The notes under the pieces are model-generated. The model did not search any database and had not been told where the DNA came from. It saw only the letters and a program-made list of their open reading frames with translations. The position numbers were made by a program, and so were the translations under genes. A DNA stretch of 64,000 bases, taken from assembly GCA_022606135.1 (NCBI GenBank), contig JABYQN010000002.1:2604001-2668000 (forward strand), written 5' to 3'. The number at the start of each line of letters is the position of its first letter. Within the stretch, counting starts at the first letter, position 1. Positions 45,638-58,586 of this stretch are shown here, in pieces. Source of the stretch: Fomes fomentarius (taxonomy: Eukaryota > Basidiomycota > Agaricomycetes > Polyporales > Polyporaceae).

Positions 45638-46590
45638 TCAGGATGCTGATACCTTCCGCCGTTTCGCTTCTCGCTCATCCCCGTCAGTCCTTCTGTCTGA
45701 CTTTGACTTGTCTTCTTTTGGTTTCTTCTCCTGCTCTGCTTCCTGTGCTTCGGAAGTTGTTGGTTTGGACCTTTTCTTGACCAAAACGCCCTTCAATGCC
45801 CTTTTCTGGTCTTTCTTGACCGGCGCGGTCGATTTGATTTTAGGCGGTGCGCTGATACCACTGTTTGCCGTACCCGCAGCGCCGATGGGAGGCGGCTTAT
45901 TCACCGCGGTTTCTCGCGCAGCAACAGCCCTAGATGCAAGACGAATACCAAGGACCGATGGGTCCCTGCTGCGCAGAGGAGGGACAATGTACGCACTCGC
46001 GGAAATGTTTGAGTTCCTCGCCCTCCATTTCTTTCCGGAGACGTTCTTCTTCGCGTTGCTTTTCGAGCACGGAGTCTAGGAAGAGGACCTCATCTTCCTC
46101 GAGCGCACGGAATTGGTTCCCTGGTCCGCAGACAGGCTGTCAGCCAATGCACTGGAGGAACAGCCCCGCAGACGCACCTAGCTTATTACGCTCCTCCCAT
46201 TCTTCTTGTTTGGCTGCCTAGAGTGCGTAAGCCCCGTGCCATCCCGAGTATGCACTGCTGCTTACTCTGTTCGCGGCGAGTTTCTGGAGCGGGGGTAGAG
46301 AGAGGCGTTATACTCCGGACCATACGCGTGAAACATGCGTCAACCCATACCTCTGCAAGACTCCTGCCGTCAAATGCGTCGTCCTGAGGCTGCGGCGGAG
46401 GCTCTTGGCCTAGTCTGGGAAATCGCAGTCGTCTCAGCTACGAAACAGTGAGATTGAGACGCAGCATGCACCTCGCATATGCGGCCCGCCATTGCTCATC
46501 TCGCCGAGCCTTTGCAGCCTCGAGGTCATTTTGGGAGACGAAGCGCGAGCCAACACCGTCTGTGGATATCGATGGGATTGCGTCGTCCAT
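45638..46590 (-). CDS. PSME3IP1: FAM192A/NIP30 (PSME3-interacting) homologue
   Basis: NIP30 proteins bind the nuclear proteasome activator PA28-gamma in animals; the fungal role is unclear. The conserved N-terminal domain is GSRFVSQNDLEAAKARRDEQ, followed by WRAAYARIGQEPPPQPQDDA. Continuing exons give SLAE, ANRAAKQEEWEERNKLGNQF, RALEEDEVLFLDSVLEKQRE and HFRERVAARETAVNKPPPI. The tail is Lys-rich (VKKDQKRALKGVLVKKRSK) and ends EAKRRKVSAS. The start MDDAIPSISTDGVG is chosen because it directly precedes the conserved domain. An upstream in-frame ATG at 46752 exists. The gene converges on ESS2 and is divergent from the SRF1-like gene. Confidence 0.85.
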
Positions 46591-46826
46591 GAAGCCTTTG
46601 ATGAATGTGAGGAAGATGGAGCGGATATAGGTAGAGGAGGGGATGGAGGCTAGGACGATCGAAGTTCGGGTTGAGATGCCGAGATGGCAGTGGTAATATG
46701 TCAAGAGACGGAGTGATAGCTGTGACACATGCTTGTTGACCTCTTCTCCCATTGGGACAGTGCCGCTCTGCGCGCTGGTTGGTCTTCTGCTCGTCGCCCT
46801 ACCTCTCCTTCTGCCCGCGAGGCCCG

Positions 46827-48378
46827 ATGAACAGTGACGGCCAGCTGCCTCTCTCCGCCTCTTCTGCTTCCACCTTCTCCAAATCTCACAGCGTTCGCAG
46901 CTCGCGTGCAGCGCCCTCGACGATCAAGACATACATTAATACCGCACCTCGTACGTATCAGTCCACATATCTCCTATGCCTTCCCCGCACTTCCCCATAC
47001 ATCATCATCGCTAGGAGGCTGACCGTCCTCGCTGCCATCCTTCAGCATGGGCCCGAGATGAACCCCCCTCACCCAAGGAGCACGAGCCGACCGAGGGCGC
47101 TGCACACCCTCCCTACCCGTACCGCCCGTCCGACGCAGCGTCCCTCCAGTCCTCTGCTCCCGAAGACCCCGGTCCATCGAGATGGTGGACGTTTGCGCGT
47201 CACCGTCCCACGGATTCAGGTTCCATTCCACTGTCTCACAGTACGCAGCAGCACCGTCCCGCGCGACGGCTTCCCAATACCTCCCGATCTATGTCCATCC
47301 CGTGGCTGACCGTATCCGTGCTGCGGCGGTCGAACGAGCAAGATGACGAGGAGCAGGAGCAGCAGGCCAGTCCGACCCTCCATGCTTCGGAGCATGAAGG
47401 GTCCGACGGAGGGGTGCCTCGGCCAAGCAACCGGAGTCGATTGCGCATAGACATGCCTCCGACGAACGCCCCGTTCACGCTTGCACAGAACCGCACCCCT
47501 GGATGGGACACTCCATGGACCTCTGCGCATCCAAATGGTTCGGGTGACCGAATAAGCAGTCTTCGGGAGCATGCCTCGCAGCATGACGAAGAGAAGGAAA
47601 AGCTGACGCCCTGGCAGCGGCGGAGGAAGAGACTGCGCGCATACATCATGTATAACCTTTACGTTCCGCTGGTGCGTCATACACTCGTCCTATGCGTATT
47701 GGCATGTCCGCCCTTACGCCGCGGCTGCGCAGCTTTTTCGACTTTGTAACATAGTCTTGACCACGGCGGCTCTCGCCATCGCCATCCGGATCCGGATTAT
47801 CGAGCAACGCAATGGTGTCATGGGCGCGCTAGGTCCCTCCCCGTACGTCTGCTCGTTCACGTATGATCTATACCGCCTCTCAACCTTCCCGACACAGAAC
47901 AATAGTGATTATATTCGCCAGTCTGACACTGGTACATGTCATGATTGCTATATATGTACGTTTCTGTCGTCACCTGTCACATATAGTGTACTCATCCGCA
48001 TGGTAGCTTGAATACTTTGGTCGTCCACTGGGTCTCTGGCACACGTCCTGGAAACTCGCTTACACGCTTTTCGAGGTCGTTTTCATCTGCACCTGGTCCG
48101 CCGCTCTCGCACTCTCCTTTGACAACTTCTTCACCTCCCTTATACCCTGCGCCTCGTCTTCGAGCATCTCGTGGTACAGTAGCATACCACGCCCAGCTTT
48201 GCCAAACGGCATCAACGGCTTTGAAGGTGGCGTCGGTGACACGCTATGCGACGATCAAGTCGCGCTCATCTGTCTGGTGGGCGTCGGCCTCTTGATGTAT
48301 TGCTCCAATCTCTTCATCGCGCTCTTCCGGATATTCGAGAAAGTCAAGTACCACCCTGCCTCGTTGCCCCCCGCATGA
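46827..48378 (+). CDS. SRF1: Multi-pass membrane protein, SRF1-like regulator of phospholipase D
   Basis: The N-terminal half is disordered, Ser/Pro-rich and basic (MNSDGQLPLSASSASTFSK, then SRWWTFARHRPTD). After PWQRRRKRLRAYIMYNLYV come four hydrophobic spans: around FRLCNIVLTTAALAIAI, IVIIFASLTLVHVMIAIYL, LFEVVFICTWSAALALS, and LICLVGVGLLMYCSNLF. Between spans are RIIEQRNGVMGALGPSP and EYFGRPLGLWHTSWKLAYT, which I recall as typical of fungal proteins annotated as SRF1, a regulator of the phospholipase Spo14 in yeast. Five exons join; the first intron (phase 1) must be spliced to reach the long exon in frame. The family name is from memory and moderately sure; the membrane topology is clear. 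Confidence 0.75.
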
Positions 48379-51300
48379 CCCGCCTTCGTTGCCCTACCGC
48401 AGTGCTGGACCGAGTTCTGGTCCTAGATGCCCCAACTTCCTTCCGGTGATACACCCCTCCCTCTTCATCTACCTTATTCATCCCTCAAAGCATACTATCA
48501 AGTAAAAATGCTCGTGGGGTTGCTTGTAGTCAGCTTCGTGATGCTCTTGTGCAAAGTACAGAACACATACAGGACAGTGGTTTCGGTACATTATGCCTGT
48601 CATGCTTCCTCGCTCCTTCTCGCGCTCGCCGGTTACAGTGTCGGTTCTCAAACCACTTGTTCGTAATCATTGCTCGCGTGTGTATTAGTACTGTCGCCCT
48701 CACGACGTATGAGTTCGGTTGTAGGTTGAGGTCGGAATGAAATGAAGTCTATCCGGTTTCCGAGTTACTATAGAACTACTAGACTGAAACCGACTGATGG
48801 CCGCCGTAGTCATGTGGAACTTGAATGATGCTACGTCCATACCTCAGTGGGTCCACTCAGTGAACATGTGAAACATGGATACTGTCTATACCCAGTGAGA
48901 CCATAATATGTGATGCAGACATGCTGGGAAGTAATGACTGGCCCGGTCCTCGAACCGGATACTTGTCAGAAAGGCGGTATTGATTAGAAGGCTGATGTGC
49001 GCCCGGGAATGCGTGTTCCATGTTCCAGATACTTGATCAGCCCAGAGTTGAGGTTGCAGATACTTACTCGATTCACCTTTGACAGATCGTGGAGGTCGCC
49101 TCGTGGGGTGAGTGGGGGGGGATGTGGACCTGAGCCAGGACTGTTCTGTTGGAATCCGAATATGAAGATGCATTAATCAGAAGCCTGTGTAGATCGCTGT
49201 GCGGGCCTCGTGTGGAGTCGAGGGGTGGTGGTGGACTCCGGTAGAGAGAACGGATCAGCGACCGGGGGAGGATGCGGCTGCGAGCGGTTGATGATGATGC
49301 AGGAGAGATGACGAGCGCTGACGGCTGTGCTGTGCTGGGTGATGCGCCATCAGCGGGAGTACAGTTCATGCGCCGCTCCGGTCTCGGGATCGTCCACCCG
49401 CGCTGGGGCTCCAGCACACGATCAGCAACGTCAGATAGCGATCCGACGGACGGTGGTTTACACTCATACGTCTCGAGTCGATGGGCGCGCCGCCACTAGT
49501 CCGCCCAGGTTCCAGCTTCAGACGACGTAGTCTCGGCCTGTCCCGAGACTCAATGATGGGCGTCACTGGGTTCCTATTCACTCGAAAATGAAACCCGATG
49601 AGTCGGAAGTTGTGTCTGGCCACCGCGTATCCTTCTGTGCATAGCGATGTATGAATGAATCAAGTTGGCGATAGGAGACGCATGGCCGTGAGTATGTTTT
49701 GCAGCATATCCGGCAACTCAATCGGCTTCCTACGGGGTCGGTGCTTGGACACATGAACTGACCGATGCGCAGCGGAATCGGAGGAAACGGCGACACACGT
49801 ACGCAAACACATGCCGTTCACACAGTCCACATGAGACGGGTGACTACTCACTCCAGAATCACTGAGGTCTCCTTGAAGACGAGGGACCTGAGCCCAGAGC
49901 TCCCATTCGAGCAGATCCCGACACCAGTGCCAGCAGAGTTCTGGAAATTCCGATACAAACCGGATGTGCTGCATTGACGCGTCCACTTTTAGCCACGCCC
50001 TTCCCCCCCTTTACCGCGTCGTCGACAAACCGCCGGTTTAGTGCTCCCGAGCGTCCGTGCCTGCACGGATCCACGGATCCACGCACTCCCTTGGGGCGCA
50101 GTGCAGCGGCGTTCGGCGCCGCAGGCGTCGGGCGCATGTGCGGGAGAGGACCCGACCGGGGGCGCCTCCGGATTCTAAGGGACATATTACCATTGGACTG
50201 TCCTGGTAGCTTCCTACGCGGTGTCAACTACGCCAGCGCCTTCACATGTCAGGGCACATACTACTAGTGGGACATGTCGCCGGTGGTGCACGATGCATGG
50301 GGAGGCGTGCGTCAAGGGATGTCAGCGTATGGGAGAGCGTGCACGTGAGGAGGGACTCGGGGATGACGCAAGTCGGACTCGCGTGTGATTGACTGGATGA
50401 GAGATGGTCCATGGTAAGGGCTGTGCGTGCATTCGAGAAGCAGAGGAGCATGCGTGAGATAAGCTTTTGTATACCGAGCTTCCCGAATTCCATACTAAGC
50501 GGCTCCACCGAGAACACCGCAAGAAAGCTGCCACTGTCACTGGCGCGTGGGTCATGGACGGACGAGCAGAGCACCATCAACCACAGACAGACATCTCGCA
50601 AGACGGCGAACCACATCCAGCTTTGTTGCTGGCAGAGATCTTCTGAGAACACCTCTGTAGGCGCACCCTGGGACTGAATAGCCCTGCCTCAGTGCAGCGT
50701 CACGGCTCCGGTGGAGGATAAGAGGCGCTCTGGTCGATAGGATGACCGACGAACGCGGGTAGCAGATATCACGATAGGCATCTGTCAAAGCGGCGCAGAT
50801 TGATGAACACGAGGGGGATGAGATACACAACTCGGAAGATGTTCATTGCCCGGTGGATGATGGCGCGCGCGGCACATCGAGTGCATTGGGGCAGGCATAA
50901 GCGACGCACTGCACCCAAATACGTAGTTTGACGCTGCTATAGCCATGGCACGCAAGTACGAGCAGGTTCGATCGAGAGCTTGGTCCGCTGAGGAAGGAGA
51001 TGCGCGCCCAGGATGATCATCGACGCTTATGGACTAGTTGGCGTTGGTCTGGCGTCGCGGAGGCAGTAGCGTTGGCAGCAATGTGGAGAACACGCTGGGG
51101 GCATTCCGAGATGGGTTCTGTTAGAAGATGGCGGCGTACTAGACTGACACCGACGATGATGAGCAGGTGTGCGTGGACGCCGGAGCAGACACGCAAAGCC
51201 ATGTGGGCAAAGGAGGACGGAGGCAGGCTACAGCTGATAGGCTGCTCCGGGGTTGCCCAATTGGCAGAATGTACAGGCCGATGTCCCTGGGAAGGACACA

Positions 51301-51555
51301 TCGGAGGGCTCCCAGGGACCCAGATCGTGGGCGAGCTCCTTTTCCGGCGGCACTCAGAATCGCTTAGACGCGCGGTAGTTCCGCGATCACGGAATGGAAC
51401 GCTGCACGAATTCTCAGCCACGTTCTCCCGACCTCCTCGGGGCCTTCATCCTACATAAACCTCCTACGGCCTCTCAACCCATCCTTACCATCGCCCCACT
51501 CCTCCAGTCGCAAACAACATCTGCCTTGTTCTATACCGCCTCTTGTGCCACCACC
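48379..51555. other. Long gene-free stretch
   Basis: About 3.2 kb without a supported gene. Short frames occur on both strands but none shows a recognisable domain or exon chain. A minus-strand B-box-like string near 48945-48960 was examined as a tRNA and rejected. The last 100 bp before 51556 (pyrimidine-rich, with TACATAAAC) probably hold the next promoter. Confidence 0.4.
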
Positions 51556-53014
51556 ATGACCACCGCCCCGTCCCCCACTCCCTCCTGGCACTCCCTCCCC
51601 GCAGAAATGAAGCTTGCCATTGTTGATCAACTGGATCTGCACGACGTCAAGGCGTTTGCCAAAGTCAACCAAGAGGCCTACAACCTCTCCATACCCACTC
51701 TCTTCCGCGTATGTATCCCTCAATGCTGAGTCACCCTCTACTCCAGCTCACCTCTCACAGTGCGTCAACATCCCCAGCGCTGAAGCGCTCGAGCAATATG
51801 CTGCTCACGTCCCAAAATTTTACAACCAACATATCCACCAACTCACCATCTGCACAAAGCGCAGCCAGCCCCGAAGCGGATCAACACAGCCCGCTCGAGT
51901 GACAGATGCCCTCGCCGACATCCTCCCCAACTGCTCGCAGGTAGAGCAGCTTACGCTCAGCCTCGCCGCGTCTCTCGCCAAGGCAGTGATTCCATGCTTC
52001 GAAGAGCTCCGCGCCCTCACGTCCTTGTCCATCGATCATTGCGGCGATGAGGCCCGCTACCCCTTGTACGTCGACCCTGTCATTCTTTTCCTTGACTCCA
52101 TCCGCTCACCGCACTGCATACCTCACAGGAGCGAGCGGCTCGTTGTCTCTATTGCCGCCTCTGTCCCCAATCTCCGCCACCTCTCGCTCGACCGTATCAC
52201 CCGCTCGGCACTTCATGCCCCCGACCTCGTCGGTGCGCGGCCTTTCGTCCCGGTCGTGAAAGGAGACGAAGATATCCCCGATCACCCGCTCCTCGGCCAT
52301 GAGCTCCGCCTCCCTTCCCTCCTCTGCCTCCCCACCCTCAAAAAGCTACGCATTCGCGACACACACCTCGGCGACCCGCAATGGGAATGCATGCCTGTCT
52401 ACTGCTCGCTTGAAGTGCTCGATCTCGGGAGCTGCTATCACGAGTCTACAGACTACAACCGCATCTGCACGGAGCGCATCATGGGAAACATAGGCCACAC
52501 TGTGGACGAGTGCGCGCTCAACACCGCGCTGACTCCTCAGACATTCGCGCTCGCCAAGCACGCAGAAAAGCCGCTCAAGAAGCTGCGTAAGGTGCACCTG
52601 ACGCCCCTCTTCCCTGTCGAGAACGTTGTCGACACGCTCACGACGCTCTCTGACTCGCCCGTCGAGAGCCTCGCGGTGCAATGCCACGAAGACGACGTCG
52701 TGGACATGTGCTCTGCGCTCGAGGACTTCCTCAGCTTGCGCGCCGAGCGCGGCGAGAACGGCTTCTACCAGCACTTGCACGAGATCACTGTCAGCACCGT
52801 GAGCGACCTCGCGGACGCGCTCGACATCGGCGTCGGAGGAAAGAAACGCGCAACGGAGTTGCCCACTGGTGAAGGCGCGGACGCCATTCGCCGGCTCCAG
52901 GAGTTCATCCGGGACCTGCGCCTCGGCGCGTCCAAGGAGGAGGTCCCGCCTCCGAAGCCGACGATCACCACCCGCGAGCGAAGCGCGAGTGTCCCTGCAG
53001 TGCTCGGGCTGTAG
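51556..53014 (+). CDS. F-box-like protein with leucine-rich C-terminal part, second in window
   Basis: The N-terminus MTTAPSPTPSWHSLPAEMKL, then AIVDQLDLHDVKAFAKVNQE, is an F-box-like opening (LPAEMKLAIVDQL). The rest has repeated leucine-rich segments: VEQLTLSLAA, LRALTSLSIDHCG, VPNLRHLSLDRI, LPTLKKLRIRDTH and SLEVLDLGSCYHE. An intron follows LFR. A second candidate intron of 63 nt (52065-52127) is stop-free and a multiple of three, so it may be spliced or retained. The C-terminal tail ends ERSASVPAVLGL. It is only distantly like the F-box gene at 22031. The target is unknown. Confidence 0.72.
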
Positions 53015-53416
53015 GTCGAGGTCGAGAGAGGACGAGATGCACTTTATTTCTCTGGGGACTTGGGTTCTGCTGCTATTTAAGCGTCGAGCTCGGCACGCCT
53101 TGCGTGTCAGAAACACTGATGCTGATATCCTTTGGGCATTTCATGACTTGCTTCTTCACTCCCTATCATTATCCTTTGTTGATACCGCTGTTGTACCTTC
53201 ATGTACTATATTCATCCGTCAGCAGGGGCGTTTTCGCTATGTGAATAGATACACCACACACACACCTTGTCGTGCCAAGTCCACTGGCAGGGGGACCGTC
53301 TATCCATCAGGCATGACGGATAAGTTTTGAGGGAGTCGCCAAGGACGCAGATCATGTCTCGCCTGGAAAATGAGCTCGGAACTGCATTTCTGCGTGTAAG
53401 AAAACACTACTCCCGT

Positions 53417-53439
53417 GCCAGGGCCAGGGCCAGGGCCCT
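53417..53439. repeat. Short tandem repeat of GGGCCA
   Basis: About three and a half copies of the hexamer GCCAGG/GGGCCA in a row. It is too small to infer a role. Confidence 0.6.
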
Positions 53440-55888
53440 TGAGACAGGAATGAAAGTAGATGTGGGATCATACAGGGGAGCAAAACCAGCAGCCAAGCAT
53501 CCAGAGCTCGCTCTATATGCGCTCGCGAGCCGTCAGTCATTTGTCCTCGAGGATGATGTTTCCCAGAGGTTTCCGGGTTTTCGAGGCCCGGAAGCGGTGC
53601 ATTTCTGCCTTTTATGGCATCTGGGTGCTGTTCATAGCATAATGAAGGTGTGAATATGTGGGCGTTGGGTATGACTGGGTATGACTCGCTCGAGTCTGCG
53701 CAACCTAGACTCAGACTGCCACGGATCGCGGCGCGGGGCCTGCGCACGCGGACGCGCGCGACGTCACGGGACGGCGCAGTCGCCCACAACGCGAGACGTT
53801 TATTGCGTTCGTGAGCGTGGGACGTGCGCAATCTACAGATGCGAGATTAGTTGCAGGATGTGGGCGACAACGGGCCGGAAGTTTCAAGCACCCCAGCCTC
53901 AGGGGGAAGCGCACACTCGTAACTGTGGACCGGCACGTCAGGCATGGGGCTAAGGACGTGATAGAGTGCGAGGATGCTGTTCTTCGTCGATTGTGTTTAC
54001 CCGTTGTGAGGTTGCGCGACGGGCGCGAGGGGGGATGGCTTGACATGGCGAACTGTGCAATATGAGTATGTTTGGGAGGAGGAGGATGGGCGCGCGCCGG
54101 GATTGCGATGCACAGGCTGGGGCTAGACTTGAACAGGCGGAGCGTCGTGAGGAAGGAATGACGGATCGACAGATGGTTCGTGATTCGTGCTTCGGGCGGA
54201 ACGGCGGAGATGGAGACGACGAGGGGTTCTGAGGGGACATATGTTGGGCAGAGAAGCGGAGGATGGGAACACGGAAGGAAGTGCAGATCAGGGCTTCGGA
54301 CGTGTCGCGGGCAGGAAGAAAGATGGGATCCGTAAGGGCTGGAGGTTCGAAGGCACGAAGTATCGCCAGGAAGGCCAGATACGACTGATACAGTTCGGGC
54401 CATTGAGTTCTGGCCGTGACGTTGGTCGTCGTATGTTCAAGATATCGTTGTTGCTCGGCCTGTGCGGGGTCGTCTGTACTGTAGCGTACTGGGTGTCGTG
54501 GGGGGCTGAGAGAGGCAGATGTAACATGGTTGTCTATTCATACAGATACAGAGGTAGAGACATGTTTGGTTCGACGAATAGCCAAACCGAGATGACTTAT
54601 AATGTTCTCGGTGCATCGTCCGCCAAAGCTGCAAGCTGCTGGGATGTGAGTTACAGATGATAAGAATGTCTGCAAGCACGAAGGTACCAGTGCGCATGGA
54701 GCCATCCAGACCCTGCTGTCTGTGGAATCTGATTGGGTCGTCGGATTAATTCGTGTATAAGTGGAGTGTCATGCAAAGCGGAATACAGTGCATTGAGCAA
54801 GGAATCATGGACCCGGCAATGTCTCACAGCGGGCATGGGCGTGGGGATGCTAAGCAGGACGCATCGCCGACGCGCGCGATTGGAAGGAGAGTGGCTAGGA
54901 AAACGTCTGGTATTGTGTGAGGGGACGAGGAGACCACGGAGGCTGCGTAGGAGCGTGCCCACACTGTGCCCGAGAGGTTTGAGGTCGTCGGAGGCGGGCG
55001 CAGGGTGGCGCGGTGGTTCGGAGGGTCCGCGGGGCGGCAGAAATGGAAAAGAGAGAGGTTGGGACAAAATGCCGGAGAGCCGGGACACAAGGAAGGAAGG
55101 GAGCGAAGCAGCGAACTCTCTGCGATCTCGCGTCTAAATCTCGGAAGATCACTGATCTCACGCCTGGAGACAGACGCTCGATGGGATCTGGGCGTCTGAG
55201 ACAACGACCGTCGACGGTCATCGCACAGCTCCCCAACTCTCAACCAGACGCGTATACGTAGTTTATTCTGCCCCCATTCGCCTCCGCTCAGACCAAGAGC
55301 ACTACTGACTCATCTGCGTCGTGCCATCCACAGCAGCCCGCGCGACAAGGCCAGCCTCGAGGTCCCGCCGTCGCGTATCGACACGTCAATTTCGAGAGTC
55401 ATTAAGTCCTGGCCAGTGGCTGTCAGGCTGTGTCCCTTGTTCGTTCTCTAGCCGCTGTCAGTCCAACTTGGAAACGTTTGTCCCAGATGAGATCTGGCCA
55501 CTCGCCCTGTCCTAATCTGTTCCTTCTATGGTATCCCGAGCAGGTCCATATCCCCTCTCGTCCTCCGACCCGGAATGCTAATGACACCTTGCATCAGGCG
55601 CGTCAACCCCGTGCGCTGCTCTCTAGCTCACGCTCTCGCACAGCCAATTCACTGTAGCCTGGCACTATTTTCCATGTCCTCAATCGGCTATTCTCAATGG
55701 CCTGCACTGCCCAGTCCCCAGCTCAGTAGACCGCTGTCATCATCATCTGGCGACATGTCTCGTGCCCTGTCCAATTTACGAGCGGAACACCCAATTGCTG
55801 AGCTCGACACAATGCCTGTCTGGGCTGCCAACCGTATACCGGTGTTTCGCATAGCTCCAACCAGGCATAGCTCCTTGCCGACCTTCGC

Positions 55889-55895
55889 TATAAAG
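55889..55895 (+). promoter_or_regulatory. TATA box of the adenylating enzyme gene
   Basis: TATAAAG lies 75 bp before the ATG at 55964. It makes an upstream in-frame ATG at 55904 an unlikely start, since that codon would lie only about 10 bp downstream of the TATA box, before the expected transcription start. Confidence 0.6.
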
Positions 55896-55963
55896 CCACC
55901 TGGATGGGACTGAATACCAGAACAACACTTCCTCTCCTAGGCTTCCTACCCATATCCCACACA

Positions 55964-57729
55964 ATGACTCACTACAAGACCCATCTCACCGTTCTTCAGC
56001 ACAGCGCCGCTGTCTATCCCTCCTCTCCAGCCTTCAAGCTCCCCCGCCTGTCCGCTGACAACAGTGTAGTTGAGGCTTGGGACGATGTTTCCTATGAGCA
56101 ATTTCTCATGGACGTTGAGCGGTCTGCACGACACTGGTCTCGCACTTTGTCCGCCCATGGTTTGCCTCATCGGTCCATGGTCGGCCTCTGGTGGGTGTAA
56201 TCATATCGTATTACACTGCGGCGCAACACTAACCACGTGTATTCCGCAGGCTTGGGGGTACGAAATATCTAGACGTGCTCCACGTCTACGGCATTGCACG
56301 GGCAGGGTTCATTCCACAGCTCTTCTCTCTACGGCTACCTAACCCGGACGTCGTCTACGAGCTGCTCGATCGCGCCGGTGCACATGCTCTTATTTTCGAC
56401 CCAGCATTCGAGTCCATCGTCGTCAATTGCCCTGTTCCCGCTGAATTGGCGATCGACGTGCGCTCACTAGACCTCGACGATGTGCCTCTTCCGCCGCTAT
56501 GGGCCCCCTCCAGCGGGGACGAAATCGTCATGGTTTACCACACGTCGGGATCTACCTCTGGTAGTCCAAAGCTGGTTCCCTGCACCGCTGACTGGGTCCA
56601 CGCCACCGTCGAGAAGGCTGCGCATATCACCCGACCCCGCAACCCGAACAGGCAGGATGTCACCGTATGGATGTGAGTTCTCGCCCTTGTCCGGACCATT
56701 GGACTTTGCTGACACCGGCGACTGTGCAGTGGAAGCATGTCCCACATCGGCCAGACCGTCATGCTCATGGGCTTCCTCCAGCACGGTTCGTGTACCGTTC
56801 AGCCCACGCAGCTTCCATTCTCCTCGGAGGAGCTCCTCGACATAATCAGCCGCTGCGGTCTCAACCGGCTGAACCAGTTCGCATCCTTCCTCGGCACGCA
56901 CCTTCGCAACTCCCGTAAGGATCGTGTCCTCCTCGCTGCCCTGAAGGGTCTCGACGAGCTCTTGTACACCGGTCTCCCGCTTGCTGCTGAGGAGGAGAAA
57001 TGGGCATACGAGCATGGTATCCTCATCAGGAACTGTTTCGGCAGCACCGAGGTCGGCGCCATGATGCTCTCCGTAGGAGGCTGGGGCAAGGACGCACCCT
57101 ATCTTACGCCCATCGAAGGGACAGCATACTCCTTCGTTCCTGTGGCACCAACCACATCCCCGGACGCTGAGCTAGGGCCCTCAGAATCTGAGCCCCACTA
57201 CACCAACGCCAATCAACGCCTCCTCGAGCTCGTCATCCTCTCACACTCTGGCGATTGCCCGCACCCGTCCCTACGCAGCGCAGATGGGCATTACCGCACC
57301 GGCGACCTCTTCATCGAAGTTGCACCCGGGCGGTACGTTTCCCGGGGGCGTGACGACGACTGGATCAAGAGCTCGACCGCACTCCGCTGCGACACGCGCG
57401 CAATCGAGGAGAACGTCCTCACAACCTGCGCGGACGTCGTCGCAGCGTGCATCGTCGTCGGGAACGGGCGGCCCTCGCCCGTGCTCTTCGTCGAGCCCAA
57501 GGTGCCCGGGGACTCGGCGGAGGAGCCGGAGAGGCTGAAGCGCGACATCATCCGCCGCACGCGTCACTTCCACTCGCGCAGGTACGTGCACGAGCGGATC
57601 GACTCGCCTACGTTCGTCGTCGTTGTGCCGAGCGGGACGCTGCCCCGCACGGCGACGAAGGGCAACATCCGCCGGCGGGCGGTCGAGGACAAGTTCCAGG
57701 AGGAGCTCGACCGGATCTATTCTAGTTAG
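55964..57729 (+). CDS. Stand-alone adenylate-forming enzyme (NRPS-like A domain)
   Basis: This AMP-binding enzyme activates a carboxylic acid as its adenylate; the substrate is unknown. Core motifs are in order: VYHTSGSTSGSPKLVPC (A3), NCFGSTEVGAMML (A5), GHYRTGDLF (A7), RGRDDDWIKSS (A8), and the catalytic-Lys region RTATKGNIRRRAVEDKF (A10). The N-terminus (AFKLPRL, WDDVSYEQFLMDVERSARHW) resembles the A domains of basidiomycete adenylate-forming reductases. It stops after A10, with no carrier-protein site and no reductase domain, giving about 550 residues. Two introns are clear (after MVGLW and VTVWI). No peroxisomal SKL-type end is present (it ends RIYSS). No further biosynthetic genes adjoin it, so it may act alone or with a distant partner. 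Confidence 0.88.
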
Positions 57730-58586
57730 GGATTACCTTCGACGCGCCTTTGAATTGGGGGGAGGGGGATGATCTAACGACTTCTTGATTATTTTCTAAT
57801 CTATCTAGTTCCATTTCAGTCTTGTTGTCATAGAGTTCTTTTTCGTTCTTGCTTGATTTCGTACGCTGTCCTCCTGATCATTGTTTGGGTGTTGTACGAA
57901 TACCACTAGTAGTAATAGTGTATGGTATGCTCTCGAATCTTGGATACCACACACTATAGTCCACCGGAATACATGTGCTTGTGCGCTATATAGAGCTCGA
58001 GGAGGCGACCACTGGACTGCGGCGAAATACTATGAACGCAACTGAATATAGCACAACTACATACTCATAACACCAGCCTGACATTTCAAGCAACCAACAA
58101 GTGCGCCCATGTCGGCGCCAGTCACAGAAGCATAGATATTTCCGAGACCGAGACCTTACTAGATGCGGCCATTGACACTGCACAGAGATCATGAAGGAAG
58201 CTGGCGGGGGAACATCTTCCGCCCATCAAGCCACCCTTGACAGGGGACATCCTCATCGGAGCGACGTGCTGCACGGTGTTCGTACTGCCGGAGTGTACGG
58301 CTGCAAATTTCAATGTCATTGAGCGCTGTTTGACTAATGAAGTATATGTTGTGACGTGACTGACGCAAGTATACTAATAAACTTCTTCGGAGCTGAAACC
58401 TATGTAGAGCCACGACGAATGGATACGAGAGACCGGTGGATTTGAAGGTCCTTCGACTCCATCAGCCGCCGCGCGATCCCAAATACGAATACACGATCCC
58501 GACACTCCACCAGAAGAACCGATGCTGAAATCAAGGATGATAGTGTTTTGTCCAGGGTCGGAGCATGGGGACACCGTCGGAACTGA
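57730..58586. other. Gap between convergent adenylating enzyme and XRCC2-like genes
   Basis: About 860 bp. The left part is T-rich, as in a 3' UTR. Only short frames, and nothing recognised. Confidence 0.4.

Larger units (their letters stand above)
53015..55963. other. Long gene-free stretch upstream of the adenylating enzyme
   Basis: About 2.9 kb. A minus-strand open frame (53711-54403, 230 codons) is low in complexity and was not accepted. A short tandem repeat lies near 53417. The right end holds a TATA box. No RNA gene was seen. Confidence 0.4.

Noticed and set aside
48935..49050. Possible tRNA on the minus strand (GGTTCGAGGAC, B-box-like)
   Set aside because: No matching acceptor stem or proper A box could be drawn around it.
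53711..54403. Minus-strand open frame of 230 codons
   Set aside because: Low complexity (Ser, Pro, His, Arg), no recognisable motif, no splice structure.
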